Source: Rohdeia sp041398665 (lineage in GTDB: Bacteria; Planctomycetota; UBA1135; GCA-002686595). From it: a DNA stretch of 64,000 nucleotides. Both the position numbers and the translations under genes were made by a program. The DNA lies in NCBI GenBank assembly GCA_041398665.1, contig JAWKUH010000008.1:103536-167535 (forward strand), given 5' to 3'. Below the pieces are notes generated by a model. The model searched no databases. It worked only from the letters and a program-made list of their open reading frames with translations, and was not told the DNA's origin. How positions within the stretch are numbered: the stretch's first letter is position 1; every line of letters begins with the position of its first letter. Shown in pieces: positions 1 through 6,936 of this stretch.

Positions 1-59
1 GCTTCCTGCAGCGCGGCGTCGAGCGCGTCGTGCGGCAGCGGTCGGAGTGCTTCGCTCAC
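1..59 (-). CDS. Start of a gene running off the window, downstream of an ECF sigma factor
   Basis: A GTG codon at 57-59 overlaps the TGA of the upstream sigma factor (GTGA arrangement). It opens a frame that stays open to the window edge, beginning V-S-E-A-L-R-P-L-P-H-D. Only about 19 residues are visible. Genes translationally coupled behind ECF sigma factors are often anti-sigma factors, and that is the best guess from position, but nothing in these residues proves it. Confidence 0.5.
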   Translation of the reverse strand, partial: MSEALRPLPHDALDAALQE

Positions 60-607
60 GTCCGTTCCTCCCGATCGTCGATCGCCCGGAGCGCGCGGCG
101 CGCGCGGTGGAGGTGCGACTTCACCGTGCCCTCCGGCAGGGCGTGCTCGCGGGCGAGCTCGGCGACGGAGCGACCCTCGCGGTGGAAGGCGAGCAGGAGT
201 TCGCGCTGCAGCGGGGCGAGCACCGCGAGGCGGCGTTCGAGCTCGTCGCGCGCGTCGACGCGGTCGGCGTCGCCCTCGATCGAGGGCTCCGACGCTGCCG
301 ATGCGTCGTCCGCGAGACGCTCGCGGCCGCCGCGCGCGCGGTCCGCCGCCACGCGCACGCAGATGCCGCGCAACCAGGGCTCGATCGGCCGCGAGGCGTC
401 GAGGCTGTGCGCGGAGCGCAGCGCGCGCGCGAGGGTGTCCTGGACCACGTCGTCGATCTCCTGGGCGAACGGCGTGCGCCCGAGCAACCGTCCGGCGAAG
501 GCCCGGACGGCGGGCTCCGCGGCGGCCACGCGCTCGGCGTGGGCCTCCGGCGTCCCCGCGCGCTCGGCCTCGGGCGACGCCGCGGTCGGGCGGTGGGGAA
601 GGGGCAC
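56..607 (-). CDS. ECF-type RNA polymerase sigma factor
   Basis: The 183-residue protein has the two-domain layout of sigma-70 group 4 factors. A region 2 segment lies at about 30-95, with an acidic E-I-D-D-V-V-Q-D-T-L stretch and the W-L-R-G-I motif. A region 4 helix-turn-helix lies at about 125-175, with S-V-A-E-L-A...P-E-G-T-V-K-S-H-L-H-R-A-R. It should direct core polymerase to a small set of promoters. Its stop overlaps the GTG of the next gene, so the two are probably co-transcribed and co-translated. The specific ECF group cannot be told by eye. Confidence 0.9.
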   Translation of the reverse strand: MPLPHRPTAASPEAERAGTPEAHAERVAAAEPAVRAFAGRLLGRTPFAQEIDDVVQDTLARALRSAHSLDASRPIEPWLRGICVRVAADRARGGRERLADDASAASEPSIEGDADRVDARDELERRLAVLAPLQRELLLAFHREGRSVAELAREHALPEGTVKSHLHRARRALRAIDDREERT

Positions 608-673
608 GCCCCTCCTGTACCGGCGGCGCGTCGCCCCGGTTGCACGACCTTCGCGAAAGCGCCCGGGACGCGA

Positions 674-707
674 ACGGGCCCGCTCCCCCGAGGAGGAGCG
701 GGCCCGT
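674..707 (-). terminator. Perfect 13-bp hairpin after the FG-GAP gene
   Basis: ACGGGCCCGCTCC at 674-686 pairs perfectly with GGAGCGGGCCCGT at 695-707 across an 8-nt loop. It sits 27 nt beyond the stop of the minus-strand gene at 734. There is no clear U-tract, so termination may be intrinsic-like or Rho-assisted. Confidence 0.6.
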
Positions 708-733
708 CCGGAGCCGCGGCCTGCGGCCTTCGA

Positions 734-2371
734 TCAGAAGGTGAGCGTGACGCGCGCAGCGTTGCTCGCCATGTAGGCGCCCGAGGCCGGGTTCACGGCG
801 ATGAACGCGTGGTGGAGCGTCGTGCCCGCGAAGGCCGAGCTCGTGCCCGCCGGGACGCGGAACGTCGCGGTCGCGTTGCCGTTGCCGTCGAGCACGCCGA
901 CGCCGCCGATGATCGGGAGTCCGCCGCCGAGGCAGAACTGCGTGTAAGGGTCCGGGGTCAGCGGCAGCACCACGCCGGCGCCGAGCGAGACCCCGCTCGT
1001 GCCCGACATCGAGCCGAGGAACAGGTAGCCGCTGTTCGCCCAGTCCTTGCCCGCACGGAGCAGCAGGGTCTGCGAGCCGTTGGCCGCGATCGACACGCTG
1101 TTCTTGCTGTGCAGCAGCGGGCCGATGTCGACGATGTAGGCCGAACCCGAGTTCGAACCGTTGTCGTCGTCGAGGTACGAGCCGATCACGGCGCAGTGCC
1201 CGTCGAGCGCCAGGAAGCGACCGTACTGGTCCGATGCGCTCGCGTCCGAGGCGGTGAGCTTGCCGACTTGCGACCACGCGCCGTTCGCCTGGCGCTCGAA
1301 GAGGTAGGCCGCACCGGACTCGGAGCCCATGTGCTGGTTGCCGTAGGCGCCGGCGACCATCCAGCTGCCGGAGATGCCCACGGAGTAGCCCAGGCGGTCG
1401 CCGCTGCCGCCGTCGTTCGAGAACAGCTTGGCCTTCTGCTGCCAGGTGCCGTTCCACTGGCGCTCGAACACGAGCACGTGCCCGCGGTCGTTGCCGCCCT
1501 CGTCCGAGCCGTAGACGCCGAGCACGGCGCGGTCGCCGCTCAGGGCGACGCCGTAGCCCGCGTAGTCGAAGTTGGCCGACGTCGACGGCTGGAGCTTGGC
1601 GCGCTGCTGCCAGGTGCCGTTCGACTGGCGCTCGAAGACGTACGCGGCGCCGCCGTCGATGGCGAGGTCGTCGTCGCGGTACGAACCCAGGACCAGGCGG
1701 TCGCCGTCGAGCGCGATCGCGCGACCCATGTTGTCCGCGTAGGACGGGTCGCTCGTCGTGAACTTGGTCTTCTGCTGCCAGGAGGTCGAGACGCGCTCGA
1801 AGATGTAGACGGAGCCGGCGCCGTCCGCGCCGTCGTCGTCACCCACGGCGCCGACCGCGACGCGGTCGCCGGAGATCGCGACGCCCGAGCCGAAGTAGTC
1901 GTTGTTGAAGCCGTCGGACGCCGTGAGCTTGGCCTCCTGCGTCCACGTTCCGTTCGAGTTGCGACGGAACACGTAGGCCGAGCCCGAGCTCGGGCCCTTG
2001 TCGTCGTCCGAGTCGGCGCCGACCACGACGCGATCCGCGTCGATCGCGACCGCGCCGCCGAAGACGTCACCGGCGGCGGCGTCGGACGGGACGAGCTTGG
2101 CGACCTGGACCCACGAACCGCCCTGGTTCTGGAACACGTAGGCCGAGCCCGAGGCGACGCCGTTGTGGACGTCGAGCGGCGCTCCGACCACGGCGAACGA
2201 TCCGCTGATCGCGCAGGCGCGACCGAACGTGTCGTTCTTGGCGCCGTCGAGAGCGTTGAACTTCGCGTCCTCGTGGGCGTTCTGCGCGAAGAGGAGCGGG
2301 GCACAGACGGCGCCCATGAAGAGGGCCGCGATCCACGTCGAGACGGGTCGCGGCGAGAACGAGTCAGACAT
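734..2371 (-). CDS. Secreted FG-GAP repeat (integrin-like β-propeller) protein
   Basis: The 545-residue protein starts with an N-terminal signal peptide (about 1-29, hydrophobic W-I-A-A-L-F-M-G-A-V then A-Q). It continues with about seven FG-GAP-type repeats of 50-60 residues carrying the recurring phrases 'F-G-x-x-V-A-I-x-G-D-R-x-V-V-G-A' and 'G-S-A-Y-V-F-x-R'. The final ~130 residues form a separate β-rich domain that is also seen at the end of the proteins at 12148-13791 and, more loosely, 57746-59548. FG-GAP repeats fold as a β-propeller and often bind calcium or mediate adhesion. The substrate is unknown. The gene stands alone, divergent from the BlaI-like gene. Confidence 0.85.
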   Translation of the reverse strand: MSDSFSPRPVSTWIAALFMGAVCAPLLFAQNAHEDAKFNALDGAKNDTFGRACAISGSFAVVGAPLDVHNGVASGSAYVFQNQGGSWVQVAKLVPSDAAAGDVFGGAVAIDADRVVVGADSDDDKGPSSGSAYVFRRNSNGTWTQEAKLTASDGFNNDYFGSGVAISGDRVAVGAVGDDDGADGAGSVYIFERVSTSWQQKTKFTTSDPSYADNMGRAIALDGDRLVLGSYRDDDLAIDGGAAYVFERQSNGTWQQRAKLQPSTSANFDYAGYGVALSGDRAVLGVYGSDEGGNDRGHVLVFERQWNGTWQQKAKLFSNDGGSGDRLGYSVGISGSWMVAGAYGNQHMGSESGAAYLFERQANGAWSQVGKLTASDASASDQYGRFLALDGHCAVIGSYLDDDNGSNSGSAYIVDIGPLLHSKNSVSIAANGSQTLLLRAGKDWANSGYLFLGSMSGTSGVSLGAGVVLPLTPDPYTQFCLGGGLPIIGGVGVLDGNGNATATFRVPAGTSSAFAGTTLHHAFIAVNPASGAYMASNAARVTLTF

Positions 2372-2771
2372 CGTCGGATAGCATGAGCCGCAACCCCGGA
2401 GTGCCTCGTTCCGCCCTTCCCGCGGAACCTTCCCTCAGACTTCCCCTGGAGCGGGAGCGGACGTTGGGGCGGCTCATCGGGCGGCAGACGGACGGGACCG
2501 AACGCGAGTTCGCAGGAATGTTCCGCCGTCCGTTGCCGTTCCGCCAGTTGCGTCTTCCTAGGGGGTCATCTGGTGCCCAGCGGACGGCCCCGGGGCGCAG
2601 TTTTTTTCGTCCGCGGAGCCCCGCAGCGGCGGGGGCCGTCGGCGCCCCGCCGACCCCTTGCGCCCGAACGCGCCCCCGGCTACCGTCTGCGACAGTTGTA
2701 GCAGTTCGGGCTCGCGCCGCCCCACGTCCTCGCGGACCGCGCGCGTCCCCGGCCGTACCGACGAGCGACCG
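2372..2771. other. Divergent intergenic region
   Basis: This 400-bp region separates the minus-strand FG-GAP gene from the plus-strand BlaI-like gene and should hold both promoters. Apart from the palindrome at 2687-2704, I see no clear -10/-35 pair and no convincing coding frame. Confidence 0.6.
2687..2704. promoter_or_regulatory. Candidate BlaI/CopY-type operator
   Basis: The 18-bp imperfect palindrome CTGCGACAGTTGTAGCAG matches itself on the opposite strand at 14 of 18 positions. Its core GACA-GT-TGTA differs by one base from TACA-NN-TGTA, the core bound by BlaI/MecI/CopY winged-helix repressors. It lies 68 bp before the start of the BlaI-like gene, as expected for autorepression. The sequence is seen directly; binding is inferred. 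Confidence 0.5.
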
Positions 2772-3167
2772 ATGCGACTCAGCGACACCGAGTGGACCGT
2801 CATGCAGGCCGTCTGGCAGCTCGAGCCGTCGACCGCCCGCGAGGTCCACGCCGCGGTCGAGGCCGAGACGGCCTGGTCGTACAGCACCGTCCGCACGCTC
2901 CTGACCCGTCTCGTCGAGAAGGGCGCGCTCACCGAGTCGAAGCGCGGCAACCAGAGCGTGTACGAGTCCGTGCTGTCGAGCACCGACGCGCGGCGCACGG
3001 CGCTCCGCTCCCTGGTCGAGAAGGCCTTCGGCGGCACGTTCGGTTCGCTCGTCCAGCACCTCGCCGCCGAGGAGAAGTTGACGCGCAAGGAGCGCGACGA
3101 GATCGCGCGCCTCGTCGACGAGGGCTCCGCGCGGCGCAAGTCGCCGCCCCGGAGGAAGAAGTCGTGA
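2772..3167 (+). CDS. BlaI/MecI/CopY-family winged-helix repressor
   Basis: The 131-residue protein has the family signature at its start: L-S-D-T-E-W-T-V-M-Q-A-V-W, then W-S-Y-S-T-V-R-T-L-L-T-R-L-V-E-K-G-A-L. That is the winged helix, with a C-terminal helical dimerisation part and a basic tail. ATG 2772 is chosen because it begins at this signature and follows the palindrome at 2687. The family represses its own operon and is inactivated when the partner M56 protease cleaves it. The stop overlaps the GTG of that protease gene, giving the classic blaI-blaR1 order. Confidence 0.9.
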   Translation: MRLSDTEWTVMQAVWQLEPSTAREVHAAVEAETAWSYSTVRTLLTRLVEKGALTESKRGNQSVYESVLSSTDARRTALRSLVEKAFGGTFGSLVQHLAAEEKLTRKERDEIARLVDEGSARRKSPPRRKKS

Positions 3168-4201
3168 GCCTCGACGCGCTCGTGCCCGGCGCGCTCGCCT
3201 GGGTCGCCGTCTGCGGCCTCGGAGCCCTCGGCGTCGGCGCCGCGGCCTACGCCTTCGACGTCGCCGCGTCGCGCCGCGCGCCCGCCGTCGCGAGCGCGCT
3301 GTGGATCGCGACGCTCGTGCGCCTCGTGCTGCCGCCCTCGATCGGTTCGCCGTTCGGGCTCGAGCCCGCGCCCTCCGCGCTCCACCCCGCCTTCTCCGCC
3401 GCCGACGCGGCGCCCGTCACGCGCGTGCTGCTCGTCCTGTGGGCGGCGGTCGCGTTCGCGCTCCTCGTCCGCTTCGCCGTGCGCGTGGAGCGCGACCGGC
3501 GCCGGTTCGCCGCGCGCGTCCACGGTCGTCCCAGGCGCTCCACGCTGCGACTCGCCGAGCGCTGCGCGCGCGCGGCCGGTCTGCGCCGCGTGCCGCGCGT
3601 CCTCGTGGCACCTTCGGGGCCCGCCACGATCGGGCTCGTGCGGCCGTTCGTCGGCATCCCGCGCGAACTCGAGCGCGCGGACCGGCGCGACGAGCTCGAG
3701 GCCGTCCTCCTGCACGAGTTCGCGCACGTCGCGCGGCGCGACGGCTGGCGCCGTTCCGCGATCGCGCTCGTGCAGTGCGTGCTCTGGTTCCACCCCTGTG
3801 CGTGGATCGCCGGCCGCAGGCTCGCCGCGCTGGCCGAGATCGACTGCGACCGCCGCGCCGCCGCGGTCGCGCGCGGCGGGTCCGACGCGTGCCGCACGGC
3901 GTTGCTCTCGCAGGTCGCGCGCTGGCTCGACCGCGACACGCCGCTCGCGCAGGCCTTCGCGCACCCCGGCAGCGTCGTGCTCGCGCGCCTGCGCGCCCTC
4001 GAACGGCCCGCGCGCCACGGTCGGGTCGCCGCGGCGCTGGCCTTCTCGGTCGCGCTCGCCTGCATCGGACCGCACGTCGAACGCGCGCTCTCGATCCCTC
4101 CCGTCGACGAGCTCGACGGCTGTCTCCGCAAGCGCTTCGCCGTGATGGCCTACGCCGCGTCGCACGCACCGGGCGGCGCGGCGCACGGCGTCGACGAGTG
4201 A
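3164..4201 (+). CDS. BlaR1/MecR1-like M56 membrane metallopeptidase
   Basis: The GTG start (GTGA overlap with the repressor stop, preceded by GGAGG) gives 345 residues. Four hydrophobic segments are visible: near the N-terminus, around the A-L-W-I-A-T-L-V stretch, before residue 105, and near 290-305. Between the last two lies the zinc-protease motif H-E-F-A-H in L-L-H-E-F-A-H-V-A-R-R-D. The M56 family cleaves its cognate repressor after a membrane signal. Unlike staphylococcal BlaR1 there is no C-terminal penicillin-binding sensor domain; only about 40 residues follow the last membrane segment. The signal is therefore unknown and need not be a β-lactam. Confidence 0.88.
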   Translation: MSLDALVPGALAWVAVCGLGALGVGAAAYAFDVAASRRAPAVASALWIATLVRLVLPPSIGSPFGLEPAPSALHPAFSAADAAPVTRVLLVLWAAVAFALLVRFAVRVERDRRRFAARVHGRPRRSTLRLAERCARAAGLRRVPRVLVAPSGPATIGLVRPFVGIPRELERADRRDELEAVLLHEFAHVARRDGWRRSAIALVQCVLWFHPCAWIAGRRLAALAEIDCDRRAAAVARGGSDACRTALLSQVARWLDRDTPLAQAFAHPGSVVLARLRALERPARHGRVAAALAFSVALACIGPHVERALSIPPVDELDGCLRKRFAVMAYAASHAPGGAAHGVDE

Positions 4202-4268
4202 ACCCGACGAACGGACCAGGTACCGCCGACGCAGCGCGCGTCGGACCCCACGAACCGGAACGACTCCC

Positions 4269-4934
4269 ATGAAGCTCCTCGCGACCCTTCTCGCTTCGGC
4301 GCTCTGCGCCGTCCCCGTCCTCGAACACCTCGAACCCGCCGCGAACCGACCCGTCGCGCCGCAGGACGACGAGCAGATGGCCGAGATGTGGGCCGCTGCG
4401 GCCAAGTACATCAACCCCGGCGAACACCACGCGCTCCTCGCCGAGCTGATCGGCGAGTGGGACGTCGAGTCCCGGATGTTCATGGGTCCGCAGGGCGGTC
4501 CGCCGTCGGCCGGCAAGGCCGTGACGCGCTGGAAGATCGAGGGTCGCTGGCTCGAGAGCGACTTCGACGGGACGCTGATGGGCATGCCCCTGCGCGACGT
4601 CCAGTGGCTCGGCTACGACAACATGAAGCAGAGCTACGTGATGACGCGCATCAACGGCTTCGACACCGCGATGAACCACGCGGAGGGCGACATGACGCCC
4701 GGCGGCGACGCGTTGATCCTGTACGGCACGCTCGACGAGTACCTCACCGGCGAGCACGACAAGATGGTGAAGTACGTCTACCGCTTCTCCGGAGAGCACG
4801 AGGTCGACGCCGAAGGGAACCCGACGGCCGCGTGGAAGAGCATCGACCGGATCGTGCTCGAGGTCCACGACCTGCCGATCGGCGAGGTCAACACGAAGGT
4901 CCTCGAGTTCACGTACACGCGGAGGAAGAAGTGA
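4269..4934 (+). CDS. Exported DUF1579-family protein
   Basis: The 221-residue protein has an N-terminal signal peptide (M-K-L-L-A-T-L-L-A-S-A-L-C-A). It then follows the DUF1579 pattern: H-A-L-L-A-E-L-I-G-E-W-D-V-E at about 57-70, R-W-L-E-S-D-F-D-G near 98, and a Y-D-N-M-K-Q-S-Y segment. Members are lipocalin-like β-barrels of unknown ligand. It lies 67 bp behind the BlaR1-like gene and overlaps the next gene by 4 nt, so it may belong to the blaI-controlled operon. Its function is not known. Confidence 0.8.
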   Translation: MKLLATLLASALCAVPVLEHLEPAANRPVAPQDDEQMAEMWAAAAKYINPGEHHALLAELIGEWDVESRMFMGPQGGPPSAGKAVTRWKIEGRWLESDFDGTLMGMPLRDVQWLGYDNMKQSYVMTRINGFDTAMNHAEGDMTPGGDALILYGTLDEYLTGEHDKMVKYVYRFSGEHEVDAEGNPTAAWKSIDRIVLEVHDLPIGEVNTKVLEFTYTRRKK

Positions 4935-5386
4935 GCTCTTCGGGCATCACGATCGAGCGCACGATCGCCGCTCCCCCCGAGAAGGTCTTCGCCGCCTCGT
5001 CGAGCGTCCACACCTGGGCCGACGTCGTCCCGGCCATCACGAAGGTCGAGGTCCTGACCGAGGGGCCCGTCGGCAAGGGCACGCGCTTCCGCGAGACCCG
5101 CACGATGTTCGGACGACCGGCGACCGAGGAGATGGAGTTCCTCGAGTTCGACCCGCCGCGCGGCTACACGCTCGGCGCGGAGAGCCACGGCTGCCGTTAC
5201 CGGACGCGCTTCGACGTCGTGCCGGACGGCGCGAACACGCGCCTCGTCATGCGCTTCGAGGCCGAGCCGCTCACCGTCTTCGCGAAGGTCATGAGCGTGC
5301 TCATGAGGCCGATGATGAAGAAGATGGCCGACATGTGCGGCAAGGACCTCGACGCGATCAAGGCGCACGTCGAGAGCGGAGGCTGA
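4931..5386 (+). CDS. SRPBCC (START/Bet v1-like) family protein
   Basis: The GTG at 4931 overlaps the preceding stop (GTGA) and is preceded by GGAGG. The 151 residues begin I-T-I-E-R-T-I-A-A-P-P-E-K-V-F-A, the usual SRPBCC opening. They continue with E-F-L-E-F-D-P-P-R-G-Y and end in a long C-terminal helix rich in Met and Lys. Such proteins have a deep hydrophobic pocket for lipids or polyketides, and many serve in stress or lipid handling. The 4-nt overlap with the DUF1579 gene suggests linked roles. The ligand is unknown. Confidence 0.82.
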   Translation: MSSSGITIERTIAAPPEKVFAASSSVHTWADVVPAITKVEVLTEGPVGKGTRFRETRTMFGRPATEEMEFLEFDPPRGYTLGAESHGCRYRTRFDVVPDGANTRLVMRFEAEPLTVFAKVMSVLMRPMMKKMADMCGKDLDAIKAHVESGG

Positions 5387-5752
5387 GCGCGGCGCAGCGC
5401 AGTCGGCGGGCCGGGGCCGGGTCGGGACCGTTCGGCCCGATCTGGCGGACCTCCGCTCGCCGAGGGCGCGCGTCGGATGCGGCGCGGCAGGGGGGGGCGA
5501 CCCGCCGCGCCGCCTCGCCGACCCTCCCGCGGGCCGGGGAAGCGGGGTCGCGGCCCGTCGGCGCAGGTGGGGACGGCCCCTCGGATTCCCGGGCGAACCC
5601 TCGGAACTCCGGTCCCCGTGTGCACTTCGCGCGGCGATCGCGGCCGAAGCTTCGGGAGCTTCGTGCAGTTGCAGGACCGGCGCCGCCGATACCGCAGCGA
5701 GCCCGCCCCCCCGGCCGGCGCTCGACTGCAACCCGCTCGCATCGTTCCCGAC
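5387..5752. other. 366-bp intergenic region before the cheX operon
   Basis: This very GC-rich region includes a G-run near 5490. The only signal I can support is the FliA-like promoter at 5664-5692. A plus-strand frame stays open through it, but its codon pattern does not look coding. Confidence 0.5.
5664..5692 (+). promoter_or_regulatory. Candidate FliA (sigma28)-like promoter of the cheX operon
   Basis: TGCAG at 5664-5668 is followed, 16 nt plus G later, by CCGATA at 5686-5691. The -35 to -10 offset is 22 nt, the same as at the motE-like and motA sites, and the -10 GCCGATAC is close to the sigma28 consensus GCCGATAA. The -35 is the weaker part (3 of 5 to TCAAG). It lies about 60 bp before the CheX-like start. 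Confidence 0.4.
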
Positions 5753-6274
5753 ATGCACTTCGACCACTTCGCCAGGCAGGCCTTCGCCACCGCCTGCGAC
5801 CAAGTCCTCCCGGAGGGCGGCGCCTCGCACGGCGACGCCTCGAACGGTGAGACGCTGCACGCCTCCATCGCCGCGGTCGTCGCGTTCCACGCCGACGGCA
5901 TCGACGGCACGTTGGGCATCGCCGCCGACGAGGTCGGCGCGCGGCGTCTCATGGGCTGCTTCCCCATCGGCGACGACTCCGACGTCGACGCCGGGGACGT
6001 GCTCGGCGAGCTCGCGAACCTCGTGCTCGGCATCGTCCGACAGATCTGGACGACGCGGGGCGTCAACGCGTTCTGCACGACGCCGGTGGTCCTGCGCGGC
6101 GTGGACCTGCGCGTCGTCGGCGATCCGCGCCGGCTCTGGATGCGCTCCGACTCGATCGAGTCCGGCTCGGGCTTCACGACCTGGATGGAGATCGACGTCG
6201 CGCAGGAGCCGGAGCTCCTCGAGGTCGCGCCCTCCGAGGACGACCCGCGCTCGGACGCACCTCTCGTGTTCTGA
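5753..6274 (+). CDS. CheX-like chemotaxis phosphatase domain protein
   Basis: The 173-residue protein fits the CheC/CheX/FliY fold. Residues 80-100 (D-V-L-G-E-L-A-N-L-V-L-G) hold the E-x-x-N pair (E86, N89) that in CheX enters the CheY active site to hydrolyse the aspartyl phosphate. The ATG at 5753 starts the folded region and follows the FliA-like promoter. Downstream lie a RedB-like protein, a CheA-like kinase and a CheY-like receiver. The likely job is to dephosphorylate that receiver. The family match rests on motif and context. Confidence 0.75.
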   Translation: MHFDHFARQAFATACDQVLPEGGASHGDASNGETLHASIAAVVAFHADGIDGTLGIAADEVGARRLMGCFPIGDDSDVDAGDVLGELANLVLGIVRQIWTTRGVNAFCTTPVVLRGVDLRVVGDPRRLWMRSDSIESGSGFTTWMEIDVAQEPELLEVAPSEDDPRSDAPLVF

Positions 6275-6300
6275 GCCTCGGCGAGACCCCGACGCCGACC

Positions 6301-6936
6301 ATGTCGAAGCTCCGTCACACGGACCGAGCCGCACGACGCGTCGCCCGGATCGCACTCGCGGTCTGGGCGCCGTGCGTCCTGGTCGTCGTGGCGTCGCTCG
6401 CGGTGGCGCACTGGGCACAGCTCCCGCTGCCCGAGACGCGCGACGGGCGGCTGGTCCGGGCGCTCGAGCGCACGAGCGGACGCACGGTGGAGGGGAGGTG
6501 GAGCATGTGGCACGTGCTCTACGAGGACTGTCCGTGCTCGCTCGACGCGATCGACGACGTGCTCGCGAGCGAACGGCCCGCCGATCTCGACGAGCACGTG
6601 CTGCTCGTCGGGCGCGACGACGATCTCGCCGAACGTCTCCGCGGCGCCGGCATCGCGCTGCACGCCGTGAGCGCGGACGACCTCGAACGGTCGTTCGGGA
6701 TCGTCGCGGCGCCGCTGCTCGTCGTCGTCGACCCGAGCGGCGCGGTCCGCTACGCCGGAGGCTACCGCGCGCGGCGCGACGCGTTCGGCGTCGAGGACCT
6801 CGCGATCCTCGATCGACTGCGCGACGGCGCCGAGGTCGAGCCGTTGCCGATCTTCGGCTGCGGCGTCTCCGCGACGGTCCAGGCGTCGGTCGACCCGTTC
6901 GGCCTGAAGTACGACCGCGAGGAGGCTCGCCGATGA
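6301..6936 (+). CDS. Membrane-anchored RedB-like thioredoxin-fold protein
   Basis: The 211-residue protein has one membrane segment at about 18-40. An extracytoplasmic part follows with C77-P-C79-S in H-V-L-Y-E-D-C-P-C-S and, later, A-A-P-L-L-V-V-V-D-P-S-G, which resembles a thioredoxin cis-Pro strand. RedB-like proteins carry this C-x-C-S arrangement. The gene overlaps the kinase gene by ATGA, so the protein may sense or adjust redox state for that kinase. The pairing is seen; the role is inferred. Confidence 0.65.
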   Translation: MSKLRHTDRAARRVARIALAVWAPCVLVVVASLAVAHWAQLPLPETRDGRLVRALERTSGRTVEGRWSMWHVLYEDCPCSLDAIDDVLASERPADLDEHVLLVGRDDDLAERLRGAGIALHAVSADDLERSFGIVAAPLLVVVDPSGAVRYAGGYRARRDAFGVEDLAILDRLRDGAEVEPLPIFGCGVSATVQASVDPFGLKYDREEARR

